Shown: piece by piece, positions 50,001 through 63,947 of the stretch
Numbering within the stretch: the first letter of the stretch is position 1
How the letters are laid out: every line of letters begins with the position of its first letter
Origin: Lamellibrachia satsuma
Lineage: Eukaryota; Annelida; Polychaeta; Sabellida; Siboglinidae
Direction: 5' to 3'
DNA length: 64,000 nt
Assembly: GCA_033239005.1 (NCBI GenBank)
Contig: BSQZ01000018.1
Location: 1 to 64,000 of the forward strand
Translations under genes and position numbers: made by a program
The notes under the pieces: model-generated
Told to the model about the DNA's origin: nothing
Database searches by the model: none
What the model saw: the letters and a program-made list of their open reading frames with translations, nothing else

Positions 50001-53000
50001 ATTGGGCGATTTTGACATATTTCAGAGGAAAAAGCCATGTGTTTAAGTGCAGACAGGCCAACTTCAAGACAGAGTCCACACTTGTGAATTCAAGACCTAC
50101 TAAGGTGCCTGTGACATATTTTGTAGCCAAGATGTCATGCTACACTAATCTGAAGTCTGTTTCAGTTCACCTTCAAAACTAAAAAAGTTACGTGTAAATC
50201 ATATTGGGCGATTTTGACATATTTCAGAGGGAAAAAGCCATGTGTTTAAGTGCAGATAGGCCAACTTCAAGACAGAGTCCACACTTGTGAATTCAAGACC
50301 TACTAAGGTGCCTGTGACATATTTTGTAGCCAAGATGTCATGCTACACTAATCTGAAGTCTGTTTCAGTTCACCTTCAAAACTAAAAAAGTTACGTGTAA
50401 ATCATATTGGGCGATTTTGACATATTTCAGAGGGAAAAAGCCATGTGTTTAAGTGCAGAGAGGCCAACTTCAAGACAGAGTCCACACTTGTGAATTCAAG
50501 ACCTACTAAGGTGCCTGTGACATATTTTGTAGCCAAGATGTCATGCTACACTAATCTGAAGTCTGTTTCAGTTCACCTTCAAAACTAAAAAAGTTACGTG
50601 TAAATCATATTGGGCGATTTTGACATATTTCAGAGGGAAAAAGCCATGTGTTTAAGTGCAGATAGGCCAACTTCAAGACAGAGTCCACACTTGTGAATTC
50701 AAGACCTACTAAGGTGCCTGTGACATATTTTGTAGCCAAGATGTCATGCTTCACTAATCTGAAGTCTGTTTCAGTTCACCTTCAAAACTAAAAAGTTACC
50801 CGTGTAAATCATATTGGGCGATTTTGACATATTTCAGAGGGAAAGCCATGTGTTTAAGTGCAGACAGGCCAACTTCAAGACAGAGTCCACACTTGTGAAT
50901 TCAAGACCTACTAAGGTGCCTGTGACATATTTTGTAGCCAAGATGTCATGCTACACTAATCTGAAGTCTGTTTCAGTTCACCTTCAAAACTAAAAAAGTT
51001 ACGTGTAAATCATATTGGGGCGATTTTGACATATTTCAGAGGGAAAAAAGCCATGTGTTTAAGTGCAGACAGGCCAACTTCAAGACAGAGTCCACACTTG
51101 TGAATTCAAGACCTACTAAGGTGCCTGTGACATATTTTGTAGCCAAGATGTCATGCTACACTAATCTGAAGTTTGTTTCAGTTCACCTTCAAAACTGAAA
51201 AAGTTACGTGTAAATCATATTGGGCGATTTTGACATATTTCATAGGGAAAAAGCCATGTGTTTAATTGCAGACAGGCCAACTTCAAGACAGAGTCCACAC
51301 TTGTGAATTCAAGACCTACTAAGGTGCCTGTGACATATTTTGTAGCCAAGATGTCATGCTACACTAATCTGAAGTTTGTTTCAGTTCACCTTTCAAAACT
51401 AAAAAAGTTACGTGTAAATGATATTGGGCGATTTTGACATATTTCAGAGGAAAAAGCCATGTGTTTAAGTGCAGATAGGCCAACTTCAAGACAGAGTCCA
51501 CACTTGTGAATTCAAGACCTACTAAGGTGCCTGTGACATATTTTGTAGCCCAGATGTCATGCTACACTAATCTGAAGTCTGTTTCAGTTCACCTTCAAAA
51601 CTAAAAAAGTTACGTGTAAATCTTATTGGGCGATTTTGACATATTTCAGAGGGAAAAAGCCATGTGTTTAAGTGCAGACAGGCCAACTTCAAGACAGAGT
51701 CCACACTTGTGAATTCAAGACCTACTAAGGTGCCTGTGACATATTTTGTAGCCAAGATGTCATGCTACACTAATCTGAAGTCTGTTTCAGTTCACCTTCA
51801 AAACTAAAAAAGTTACGTGTAAATCATATTGGGCGATTTTGACATATTTCATAGGGAAAAAGCCATGTGTTTAATTGCAGACAGGCCAACTTCAAGACAG
51901 AGTCCACACTTGTGAATTCAAGACCTACTAAGGTGCCTGTGACATATTTTGTAGCCAAGATGTCATGCTACACTAATCTGAAGTCTGTTTCAGTTCACCT
52001 TCAAAACTAAAAAAGTTACGTGTAAATCATATTGGGGCGATTTTGACATATTTCAGAGGGAAAAAGCCATGTGTTTAAGTGCAGACAGGCCAACTTCAAG
52101 ACAGAGTCCACACTTGTGAATTCAAGACCTACTAAGGTGCCTGTGACATATTTTGTAGCCAAGATGTCATGCTACACTAATCTGAAGTCTGTTTCAGTTC
52201 ACCTTCAAAACTAAAAAAAGTTACGTGTAAATCATATTGGGCGATTTTGACATATTTCAGAGGGAAAAAGCCATGTGTTTAAGTGCAGACAGGCCAACTT
52301 CAAGACAGAGTCCACACTTGTGAATTCAAGACCTACTAAGGTGCCTGTGACATATTTTGTAGCCAAGATGCCATGCTACACTAATCTGAAGTTTGTTTCA
52401 GTTCACCTTCAAAACTAAAAAAGTTACGTGTAAATCATATTGGGCGATTTTGACATATTTCATAGGGAAAAAGCCATGTGTTTAATTGCAGACAGGCCAA
52501 CTTCAAGACAGAGTCCACACTTGTGAATTCAAGACCTACTAAGGTGCCTGTGACATATTTTGTAGCCAAGATGCTCATGCTACACTAATCTGAAGTTTGT
52601 TTCAGTTCACCTTGAAAACTGAAAAAGTTACGTGTAAATGATATTGGGGCGATTTTGACATATTTCAGAGGGAAAAGCCATGTGTTTAAGTGCAGATAGG
52701 CCAACTTCAAGACAGAGTCCACACTTGTGAATTCAAGACCTACTAAAGGTGCCTGTGACATATTTTGTAGCCAAGATGTCATGCTACACTAATCTGAAGT
52801 CTGTTTCAGTTCACCTTCAAAACTGAAAAAGTTACTATGTAAATCATATTGGGCGATTTTGACATATTTCAGAGGGAAAAAGCCATGTGTTTAAGTGCAG
52901 ATAGGCCAACTTCAAGACAGAGTCCACACTTGTGAATTCAAGACCTACTAAGGTGCCTGTGACATATTTTGTAGCCAAGATGTCATGCTACACTAATCTG

Positions 53001-53340
53001 AAGTCTGTTTCAGTTCACCTTCAAAACTAAAAAAGTTACGTGTAAATCATATTGGGCGATTTTTGACATATTTCAGAGGGGAAAAAGCCATGTGTTTAAG
53101 TGCAGATAGGCCAACTTCAAGACAGAGTCCACACTTGTGAATTCAAGACCTACTAAGGTGCCTGTGACATATTTTGTAGCCAAGATGTCATGCTACACTA
53201 ATCTGAAGTCTGTTTCAGTTCACCTTCAAAACTAAAAAAGTTACGTGTAAATCATATTGGGCGATTTTGACATATTTCATAGGAAAAAGCCATGTGTTTA
53301 ATTGCAGACAGGCCAACTTCAAGACAGAGTCCACACTTGT

Positions 53341-53543
53341 GAATTCAAGACCTACTAAGGTGCCTGTGACATATTTTGTAGCCAAGATGTCATGCTACAC
53401 TAATCTGAAGTTTGTTTCAGTCCTTCTTGAAAACTGAAAAAAGTTACGTGTAAATGAATTGGGGCGATTTTGACATATTTCAGAGGAAAAAGCCATGTGT
53501 TTAAGTGCAGACAGGCCAACTTCAAGACAGAGTCCACACTTGT
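53341..53543. repeat. C-type monomer
   Basis: Carries 'cagtccttcttgaaaactg' (53418-53436) and 'gaattggggcg' but A-type 'cagagg' and 'taagtg'. It is therefore a recombinant between the C/B left part and an A-type right part. It lies immediately before the scrambled unit at 53544. Confidence 0.82.
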
Positions 53544-53796
53544 GAATTCAAGACCTACTAAGGTGCCTGTGACATATTTTGTAGCCAAGATGTCATGCTA
53601 CACTAATCTGAAGTCTGTTTCAGTTCACCACTTAAATCCTTCAAAACTGTTTAAAAAGTTCCACACGTGAATTAAATACAATTGGGGCGATTTTCAGTTC
53701 ACCTTCAAAACTAAAAAATATTTCATATTGGCGATTTTGGAAAAGCCATGTGTTTAAGTGCAGACAGGCCAACTTCAAGACAGAGTCCACACTTGT
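53544..53796. repeat. Heavily scrambled 253-bp monomer
   Basis: Normal to 'cagttcacc' (about 53629), then 'acttaaatccttcaaaactg', 'tttaaaaagttccacacgtg', 'aattaaatacaattggggcg' and 'attttcagttcacc', then a second 'ttcaaaactaaaaaa', then 'tatttcatattggcgatttt', and it rejoins at 'ggaaaagccatg' (about 53739). Most pieces can be recognised as monomer fragments joined out of order, and the normal 'gacatatttcagag' is missing. It is the most disordered 130 bp of the window. I see no recognisable mobile element in it. Confidence 0.88.
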
Positions 53797-56700
53797 GAAT
53801 TCAAGACCTACTAAGGTGCCTGTGACATATTTTGTATCACCAAGATGTCATGCTACACTAATCTGAAGTCTGTTTCAGTTCACCTTCAAAACTGAAAAAG
53901 TTACGTGTAAATCATATTGGGCGATTTTGACATATTTCAGAGGGAAAAAGCCATGTGTTTAAGTGCAGATAGGCCAACTTCAAGACAGAGTCCACACTTG
54001 TGAATTCAAGACCTACTAAGGTGCCTGTGACATATTTTGTAGCCAAGATGTCATGCTACACTAATCTGAAGTCTGTTTCAGTTCACCTTCAAAACTAAAA
54101 AAAGTTACGTGTAAATCATATTGGGCGATTTTTGACATATTTCAGAGGGAAAAAAAGCCATGTGTTTAAGTGCAGACAGGCCAACTTCAAGACAGAGTCC
54201 ACACTTGTGAATTCAAGACCTACTAAGGTGCCTGTGACATATTTTGTAGCCAAGATGTCATGCTACACTAATCTGAAGTTTGTTTCAGTTCACCTTCAAA
54301 ACTAAAAAAGTTACGTGTAAATGAATTGGGCGATTTTGACATATTTCATAGGAAAAAGCCATGTGTTTAATTGCAGACAGGCCAACTTCAAGACAGAGTC
54401 CACACTTGTGAATTCAAGACCTACTAAGGTGCCTGTGACATATTTTGTAGCCAAGATGCCATGCTACACTAATCTGAAGTTTGTTTCAGTTCACCTTCAA
54501 AACTAAAAAGTTACGTGTAAATGATATTGGGGCGATTTTGACATATTTCAGAGGGAAAAGCCATGTGTTTAAGTGCAGACAGGCCAACTTCAAGACAGAG
54601 TCCACACTTGTGAATTCAAGACCTACTAAGGTGCCTGTGACATATTTTGTAGCCAAGATGTCATGCTACACTAATCTGAAGTCTGTTTCAGTTCACCTTC
54701 AAAACTAAAAAAGTTACGTGTAAATCATATTGGGCGATTTTGACATATTTCAGAGGGAAAAAGCCATGTGTTTAAGTGCAGACAGGCCAACTTCAAGACA
54801 GAGTCCACACTTGTGAATTCAAGACCTACTAAGGTGCCTGTGACATATTTTGTAGCCAAGATGTCATGCTACACTAATCTGAAGTCTGTTTCAGTTCACC
54901 TTCAAAACTAAAAAAGTTACGTGTAAATCATATTGGGCGATTTTGACATATTTCAGAGGGAAAAAAGCCATGTGTTTAAGTGCAGACAGGCCAACTTCAA
55001 GACAGAGTCCCACACTTGTGAATTCAAGACCTACTAAGGTGCCTGTGACATATTTTGTAGCCAAGATGTCATGCTACACTAATCTGAAGTTTGTTTCAGT
55101 TCCTTCTTGAAAACTAAAAAAGTTACGTGTAAATCATATTGGGCGATTTTGACATATTTCATAGGGAAAAAGCCATGTGTTTAAGTGCAGACAGGCCAAC
55201 TTCAAGACAGAGTCCACACTTGTGAATTCAAGACCTACTAAGGTGCCTGTGACATATTTTGTAGCCAAGATGTCATGCTACACTAATCTGAAGTCTGTTT
55301 CAGTTCACCTTCAAAACTAAAAAAGTTACGTGTAAATCATATTGGGCGATTTTGACATATTTCAGAGGGAAAAGCCATGTGTTTAAGTGCAGACAGGCCA
55401 ACTTCAAGACAGAGTCCACACTTGTGAATTCAAGACCTACTAAGGTGCCTGTGACATATTTTGTAGCCAAGATGCCATGCTACACTAATCTGAAGTTTGT
55501 TTCAGTTCACCTTCAAAACTAAAAAGTTACGTGTAAATCATATTGGGCGATTTTGAGCATATTTCAGAGGGAAAAAAGCCATGTGTTTAAGTGCAGACAG
55601 GCCAACTTCAAGACAGAGTCCACACTTGTGAATTCAAGACCTACTAAGGTGCCTGTGACATATTTTGTAGCCAAGATGTCATGCTACACTAATCTGAAGT
55701 CTGTTTCAGTTCACCTTCAAAACTAAAAAAGTTACGTGTAAATCATATTGGGCGATTTTGACATATTTCAGAGGGAAAAAGCCATGTGTTTAAGTGCAGA
55801 TAGGCCAACTTCAAGACAGAGTCCACACTTGTGAATTCAAGACCTACTAAGGTGCCTGTGACATATTTTGTAGCCAAGATGCCATGCTACACTAATCTGA
55901 AGTTTGTTTCAGTTCACCTTGAAAACTAAAAAAGTTACGTGTAAATCATATTGGGCGATTTTGACATATTTCATAGGGAAAAAGCCATGTGTTTAAGTGC
56001 AGACAGGCCAACTTCAAGACAGAGTCCACACTTGTGAATTCAAGACCTACTAAGGTGCCTGTGACATATTTTGTAGCCAAGATGCCATGCTACACTAATC
56101 TGAAGTTTGTTTCAGTTCACCTTCTTGAAAACTGAAAAAAGTTACGTGTAAATGAATTGGGGCGATTTTGACATATTTCATAGGGAAAAAGCCATGTGTT
56201 TAATTGCAGACAGGCCAACTTCAAGACAGAGTCCACACTTGTGAATTCAAGACCTACTAAGGTGCCTGTGACATATTTTGTAGCCAAGATGCTCATGCTA
56301 CACTAATCTGAAGTTTGTTTCAGTTCACCTTCAAAACTAAAAAAGTTACGTGTAAATGATATTGGGCGATTTTGACATATTTCACAGGGAAAAAGCCATG
56401 TGTTTAAGTGCAGATAGGCCAACTTCAAGACAGAGTCCACACTTGTGAATTCAAGACCTACTAAGGTGCCTGTGACATATTTTGTAGCCAAGATGTCATG
56501 CTACACTAATCTGAAGTCTGTTTCAGTTCACCTTCAAAACTAAAAAAGTTACGTGTAAATCATATTGGGCGATTTTGACATATTTCAGAGGGAAAAAGCC
56601 ATGTGTTTAAGTGCAGACAGGCCAACTTCAAGACAGAGTCCACACTTGTGAATTCAAGACCTACTAAGGTGCCTGTGACATATTTTGTAGCCAAGATGCC

Positions 56701-59700
56701 ATGCTACACTAATCTGAAGTTTGTTTCAGTTCACCTTCAAAACTAAAAAGTTACGTGTAAATCATATTGGGCGATTTTGACATATTTCATAGGGAAAGCC
56801 ATGTGTTTAAGTGCAGACAGGCCAACTTCAAGACAGAGTCCACACTTGTGAATTCAAGACCTACTAAGGTGCCTGTGACATATTTTGTAGCCAAGATGCC
56901 ATGCTACACTAATCTGAAGTTTGTTTCAGTTCACCTTCTGAAAACTGAAAAAGTTACGTGTAAATGAATTGGGGCGATTTTGACATATTTCAGAGGGAAA
57001 AAGCCATGTGTTTAAGTGCAGACAGGCCAACTTCAAGACAGAGTCCACACTTGTGAATTCAAGACCTACTAAGGTGCCTGTGACATATTTTGTAGCCAAG
57101 ATGTCATGCTACACTAATCTGAAGTCTGTTTCAGTTCACCTTCAAAACTGAAAAAGTTACGTGTAAATCAATTGGGCGATTTTGACATATTTCATAGGGA
57201 AAAAGCCATGTGTTTAATTGCAGACAGGCCAACTTCAAGACAGAGTCCACACTTGTGAATTCAAGACCTACTAAGGTGCCTGTGACATATTTTGTAGCCA
57301 AGATGTCATGCTACACTAATCTGAAGTTTGTTTCAGTTCACCTTCAAAACTGAAAAAAGTTACGTGTAAATGAATTGGGGCGATTTTGACATATTTCATA
57401 GGGAAAAAGCCATGTGTTTAAGTGCAGACAGGCCAACTTCAAGACAGAGTCCACACTTGTGAATTCAAGACCTACTAAGGTGCCTGTGACATATTTTGTA
57501 GCCAAGATGTCATGCTACACTAATCTGAAGTCTGTTTCAGTTCACCTTCAAAACTAAAAAAAGTTACGTGTAAATCAATTGGGCGATTTTGACATATTTC
57601 AGAGGGAAAAGCCATGTGTTTAAGTGCAGATAGGCCAACTTCAAGACAGAGTCCACACTTGTGAATTCAAGACCTACTAAGGTGCCTGTGACATATTTTG
57701 TAGCCAAGATGTCATGCTACACTAATCTGAAGTCTGTTTCAGTTCACCTTCAAAACTAAAAAAGTTACGTGTAAATCATATTGGGCGATTTTGACATATT
57801 TCAGAGGGAAAAGCCATGTGTTTAAGTGCAGATAGGCCAACTTCAAGACAGAGTCCACACTTGTGAATTCAAGACCTACTAAGGTGCCTGTGACATATTT
57901 TGTAGCCAAGATGTCATGCTACACTAATCTGAAGTTTGTTTCAGTTCACCTTCAAAACTAAAAAAGTTACGTGTAAATCAATTGGGCGATTTTGACATAT
58001 TTCAGAGGGAAAAAGCCATGTGTTTAATTGCAGACAGGCCAACTTCAAGACAGAGTCCACACTTGTGAATTCAAGACCTACTAAGGTGCCTGTGACATAT
58101 TTTGTAGCCAAGATGTCATGCTACACTAATCTGAAGTCTGTTTCAGTTCACCTTCAAAACTAAAAAAGTTACGTGTAAATCATATTGGGCGATTTTGACA
58201 TATTTCAGAGGGAAAAAGCCATGTGTTTAAGTGCAGACAGGCCAACTTCAAGACAGAGTCCACACTTGTGAATTCAAGACCTACTAAGGTGCCTGTGACA
58301 TATTTTGTAGCCAAGATGTCATGCTACACTAATCTGAAGTCTGTTTCAGTTCACCTTCAAAACTAAAAAAGTTACGTGTAAATCATATTGGGCGATTTTG
58401 ACATATTTCAGAGGGAAAAGCCATGTGTTTAAGTGCAGACAGGCCAACTTCAAGACAGAGTCCACACTTGTGAATTCAAGACCTACTAAGGTGCCTGTGA
58501 CATATTTTGTAGCCAAGATGTCATGCTACACTAATCTGAAGTCTGTTTCAGTTCACCTTCAAAACTAAAAAAGTTACGTGTAAATCATATTGGGCGATTT
58601 TGACATATTTCAGAGGGAAAAAGCCATGTGTTTAAGTGCAGACAGGCCAACATCAAGACAGAGTCCACACTTGTGAATTCAAGACCTACTAAGGTGCCTG
58701 TGACATATTTTGTAGCCAAGATGTCATGCTACACTAATCTGAAGTCTGTTTCAGTTCACCTTCAAAACTAAAAAAGTTACGTGTAAATCATATTGGGCGA
58801 TTTTGACATATTTCAGAGGGAAACCCATGTGTTTAAGTGCAGACAGGCCAACATCAAGACAGAGTCCACACTTGTGAATTCAAGACCTACTAAGGTGCCT
58901 GTGACATATTTTGTAGCCAAGATGTCATGCTACACTAATCTGAAGTCTGTTTCAGTTCACCTTCAAAACTAAAAAAGTTACGTGTAAATCATATTGGGCG
59001 ATTTTGACATATTTCAGAGGGAAAAAGCCATGTGTTTAAGTGCAGACAGGCCAACTTCAAGACAGAGTCCACACTTGTGAATTCAAGACCTACTAAGGTG
59101 CCTGTGACATATTTTGTAGCCAAGATGTCATGCTACACTAATCTGAAGTTTGTTTCAGTTCACCTTCAAAACTGAAAAAGTTACGTGTAAATGAATTGGG
59201 GCGATTTTGACATATTTCATAGGGAAAAAGCCATGTGTTTAATTGCAGACAGGCCAACTTCAAGACAGAGTCCACACTTGTGAATTCAAGACCTACTAAG
59301 GTGCCTGTGACATATTTTGTAGCCAAGATGCCATGCTACACTAATCTGAAGTTTGTTTCAGTTCACCTTGAAAACTAAAAAGTTACGTGTAAATGAATTG
59401 GGCGATTTTGACATATTTCAGAGGGAAAAAGCCATGTGTTTAAGTGCAGACAGGCCAACTTCAAGACAGAGTCCACACTTGTGAATTCAAGACCTACTAA
59501 GGTGCCTGTGACATATTTTGTAGCCAAGATGTCATGCTACACTAATCTGAAGTTGTTTCAGTTCACCTTCAAAACTAAAAAAGTTACGTGTAAATCATAT
59601 TGGGCGATTTTGACATATTTCAGAGGGAAAAGCCATGTGTTTAAGTGCAGACAGGCCAACTTCAAGACAGAGTCCACACTTGTGAATTCAAGACCTACTA

Positions 59701-60182
59701 AGGTGCCTGTGACATATTTTGTAGCCAAGATGTCATGCTACACTAATCTGAAGTCTGTTTCAGTTCACCTTCAAAACTAAAAAAGTTACGTGTAAATCAT
59801 ATTGGGCGATTTTGACATATTTCAGAGGGAAAAAGCCATGTGTTTAAGTGCAGACAGGCCAACTTCAAGACAGAGTCCACACTTGTGAATTCAAGACCTA
59901 CTAAGGTGCCTGTGACATATTTTGTAGCCAAGATGTCATGCTACACTAATCTGAAGTTTGTTTCAGTTCACCTTCAAAACTAAAAAGTTACGTGTAAATC
60001 ATATTGGGCGATTTTGACATATTTCAGAGGAAAAAGCCATGTGTTTAAGTGCAGACAGGCCAACTTCAAGACAGAGTCCACACTTGTGAATTCAAGACCT
60101 ACTAAGGTGCCTGTGACATATTTTGTAGCCAAGATGTCATGCTACACTAATCTGAAGTTTGTTTCAGTTCACCTTCAAAACT

Positions 60183-60216
60183 AAAAAAAAGTTACGTGTA
60201 AATCATATTGGGCAGC
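60183..60216. repeat. Eight-A run and AG-insertion in one monomer
   Basis: The A run after 'aact' is 8 long (60183-60190). Downstream, 'gggcgatttt' is split to 'gggcAGcgatttt' around 60213-60214. Neighbouring units lack both changes. Confidence 0.8.
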
Positions 60217-61847
60217 GATTTTGACATATTTCAGAGGAAAAAGCCATGTGTTTAAGTGCAGACAGGCCAACTTCAAGACAGAGTCCACACTTGTGAATTC
60301 AAGACCTACTAAGGTGCCTGTGACATATTTTGTAGCCAAGATGTCATGCTACACTAATCTGAAGTTTGTTTCAGTTCACCTTCAAAACTAAAAAGTTACG
60401 TGTAAATGAATTGGGGCGATTTTGACATATTTCAGAGGGAAAAAGCCATGTGTTTAAGTGCAGACAGGCCAACTTCAAGACAGAGTCCACACTTGTGAAT
60501 TCAAGACCTACTAAGGTGCCTGTGACATATTTTGTAGCCAAGATGTCATGCTACACTAATCTGAAGTCTGTTTCAGTTCACCTTGAAAACTAAAAAAGTT
60601 ACGTGTAAATCATATTGGGCGATTTTGACATATTTCAGAGGGAAAAAGCCATGTGTTTAAGTGCAGACAGGCCAACTTCAAGACAGAGTCCACACTTGTG
60701 AATTCAAGACCTACTAAGGTGCCTGTGACATATTTTGTAGCCAAGATGTCATGCTACACTAATCTGAAGTCTGTTTCAGTTCACCTTCAAAACTAAAAAG
60801 TTACGTGTAAATCATATTGGGCGATTTTGACATATTTCATAGGGAAAAAGCCATGTGTTTAAGTGCAGACAGGCCAACTTCAAGACAGAGTCCACACTTG
60901 TGAATTCAAGACCTACTAAGGTGCCTGTGACATATTTTGTAGCCAAGATGTCATGCTACACTAATCTGAAGTTTGTTTCAGTTCACCTTCAAAACTAAAA
61001 AAGTTACGTGTAAATCATATTGGGCGATTTTGACATATTTCAGAGGAAACCCATGTGTTTAAGTGCAGACAGGCCAACATCAAGACAGAGTCCACACTTG
61101 TGAATTCAAGACCTACTAAGGTGCCTGTGACATATTTTGTAGCCAAGATGTCATGCTACACTAATCTGAAGTCTGTTTCAGTTCACCTTCAAAACTAAAA
61201 AGTTACGTGTAAATCATATTGGGCGATTTTGACATATTTCATAGGGAAAAAGCCATGTGTTTAATTGCAGACAGGCCAACTTCAAGACAGAGTCCACACT
61301 TGTGAATTCAAGACCTACTAAGGTGCCTGTGACATATTTTGTAGCCAAGATGTCATGCTACACTAATCTGAAGTTTGTTTCAGTTCACCTTCAAAACTAA
61401 AAAAGTTACGTGTAAATCATATTGGGCGATTTTGACATATTTCATAGGGAAAAAGCCATGTGTTTAAGTGCAGACAGGCCAACTTCAAGACAGAGTCCAC
61501 ACTTGTGAATTCAAGACCTACTAAGGTGCCTGTGACATATTTTGTAGCCAAGATGCCATGCTACACTAATCTGAAGTTTGTTTCAGTTCACCTTGAAAAC
61601 TAAAAAAGTTACGTGTAAATCATATTGGGGCGATTTTGACATATTTCAGAGGGAAAAAGCCATGTGTTTAAGTGCAGATAGGCCAACTTCAAGACAGAGT
61701 CCACACTTGTGAATTCAAGACCTACTAAGGTGCCTGTGACATATTTTGTAGCCAAGATGTCATGCTACACTAATCTGAAGTCTGTTTCAGTTCACCTTCA
61801 AAACTAAAAAAGTTACGTGTAAATGATATTGGGCGATTTTGACATAT

Positions 61848-61859
61848 TTCATCAGAGGG
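61848..61859. repeat. Composite junction 'ttcaTCagaggg'
   Basis: A-type units read 'ttcagaggg' and B-type units 'ttcataggg'. Here the text reads 'ttcatcagaggg', as if the B-type start were followed by the complete A-type version. It is one of the clearest examples of a site showing both alleles one after the other. Confidence 0.85.
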
Positions 61860-63074
61860 AAAAAGCCATGTGTTTAAGTGCAGATAGGCCAACTTCAAGA
61901 CAGAGTCCACACTTGTGAATTCAAGACCTACTAAGGTGCCTGTGACATATTTTGTAGCCAAGATGTCATGCTACACTAATCTGAAGTCTGTTTCAGTTCA
62001 CCTTCAAAACTAAAAAGTTACGTGTAAATCATATTGGGCGATTTTGACATATTTCAGAGGGAAAAAGCCATGTGTTTAAGTGCAGACAGGCCAACTTCAA
62101 GACAGAGTCCACACTTGTGAATTCAAGACCTACTAAGGTGCCTGTGACATATTTTGTAGCCAAGATGTCATGCTACACTAATCTGAAGTTTGTTTCAGTT
62201 CACCTTCAAAACTAAAAAGTTACGTGTAAATCATATTGGGCGATTTTGACATATTTCAGAGGGAAAAGCCATGTGTTTAAGTGCAGACAGGCCAACTTCA
62301 AGACAGAGTCCACACTTGTGAATTCAAGACCTACTAAGGTGCCTGTGACATATTTTGTAGCCAAGATGCCATGCTACACTAATCTGAAGTTTGTTTCAGT
62401 TCACCTTCAAAACTAAAAAAGTTACGTGTAAATCATATTGGGCGATTTTGACATATTTCAGAGGGAAAAAGCCATGTGTTTAAGTGCAGACAGGCCAACT
62501 TCAAGACAGAGTCCACACTTGTGAATTCAAGACCTACTAAGGTGCCTGTGACATATTTTGTAGCCAAGATGTCATGCTACACTAATCTGAAGTTTGTTTC
62601 AGTTCACCTTGAAAACTAAAAAAGTTACGTGTAAATCATATTGGGCGATTTTGACATATTTCAGAGGGAAAAGCCATGTGTTTAAGTGCAGATAGGCCAA
62701 CTTCGAGACAGAGTCCACACTTGTGAATTCAAGACCTACTAAGGTGCCTGTGACATATTTTGTAGCCAAGATGCCATGCTACACTAATCTGAAGTTTGTT
62801 TCAGTTCACCTTCAAAACTAAAAAAGTTACGTGTAAATCATATTGGGCGATTTTGACATATTTCATAGGGAAAAGCCATGTGTTTAATTGCAGACAGGCC
62901 AACTTCAAGACAGAGTCCACACTTGTGAATTCAAGACCTACTAAGGTGCCTGTGACATATTTTGTAGCCAAGATGCCATGCTACACTAATCTGAAGTATG
63001 TTTCAGTTCACCTTCAAAACTAAAAAAGTTACGTGTAAATCATATGGGGCGATTTTGACATATTTCATAGGGAA

Positions 63075-63086
63075 AAAGCCAAAGCC
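63075..63086. repeat. 6-bp tandem duplication 'aaagcc'
   Basis: The unit reads 'gggaaaaagccAAAGCCatg'; other units have one 'aaagcc'. The same unit has 'catatggggcg' upstream and 'acttcAgacag' (2 bp lost) downstream. Confidence 0.85.
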
Positions 63087-63947
63087 ATGTGTTTAATTGC
63101 AGACAGGCCAACTTCAGACAGAGTCCACACTTGTGAATTCAAGACCTACTAAGGTGCCTGTGACATATTTTGTAGCCAAGATGCCATGCTACACTAATCT
63201 GAAGTTTGTTTCAGCCTTCACCTTGAAAACTGAAAAAGTTACGTGTAAATGAATTGGGGCGATTTTGACATATTTCATAGGGAAAAAGCCATGTGTTTAA
63301 GTGCAGACAGGCCAACTTCAAGACAGAGTCCACACTTGTGAATTCAAGACCTACTAAGGTGCCTGTGACATATTTTGTAGCCAAGATGTCATGCTACACT
63401 AATCTGAAGTCTGTTTCAGTTCACCTTCAAAACTAAAAAAGTTACGTGTAAATCATATTGGGCGATTTTGACATATTTCAGAGGGAAAAAGCCATGTGTT
63501 TAAGTGCAGACAGGCCAACTTCAAGACAGAGTCCACACTTGTGAATTCAAGACCTACTAAGGTGCCTGTGACATATTTTGTAGCCAAGATGTCATGCTAC
63601 ACTAATCTGAAGTTTGTTTCAGTTCACCTTCAAAACTGAAAAAGTTACGTGTAAATCATATTGGGCGATTTTGACATATTTCAGAGGGAAAAAGCCATGT
63701 GTTTAAGTGCAGACAGGCCAACTTCAAGACAGAGTCCACACTTGTGAATTCAAGACCTACTAAGGTGCCTGTGACATATTTTGTAGCCAAGATGTCATGC
63801 TACACTAATCTGAAGTCTGTTTCAGTTCACCTTCAAAACTAAAAAGTTACGTGTAAATCATATTGGGCGATTTTGACATATTTCAGAGGGAAAAAGCCAT
63901 GTGTTTAAGTGCAGACAGGCCAACTTCAAGACAGAGTCCACACTTGT

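Noticed and set aside
53625..53745. Insertion of a mobile element
   Set aside because: The disordered stretch is only ~120 bp, mostly made of monomer fragments, with no terminal inverted repeats, target-site duplication or coding remnant.
59436..59780. 114-codon open frame on the + strand with a repeated peptide
   Set aside because: A 1-bp deletion ('gaagttgtttc', near 59551) joins two units in frame. It is a by-product of the tandem repeat; normal units close every frame within about 180 bp.
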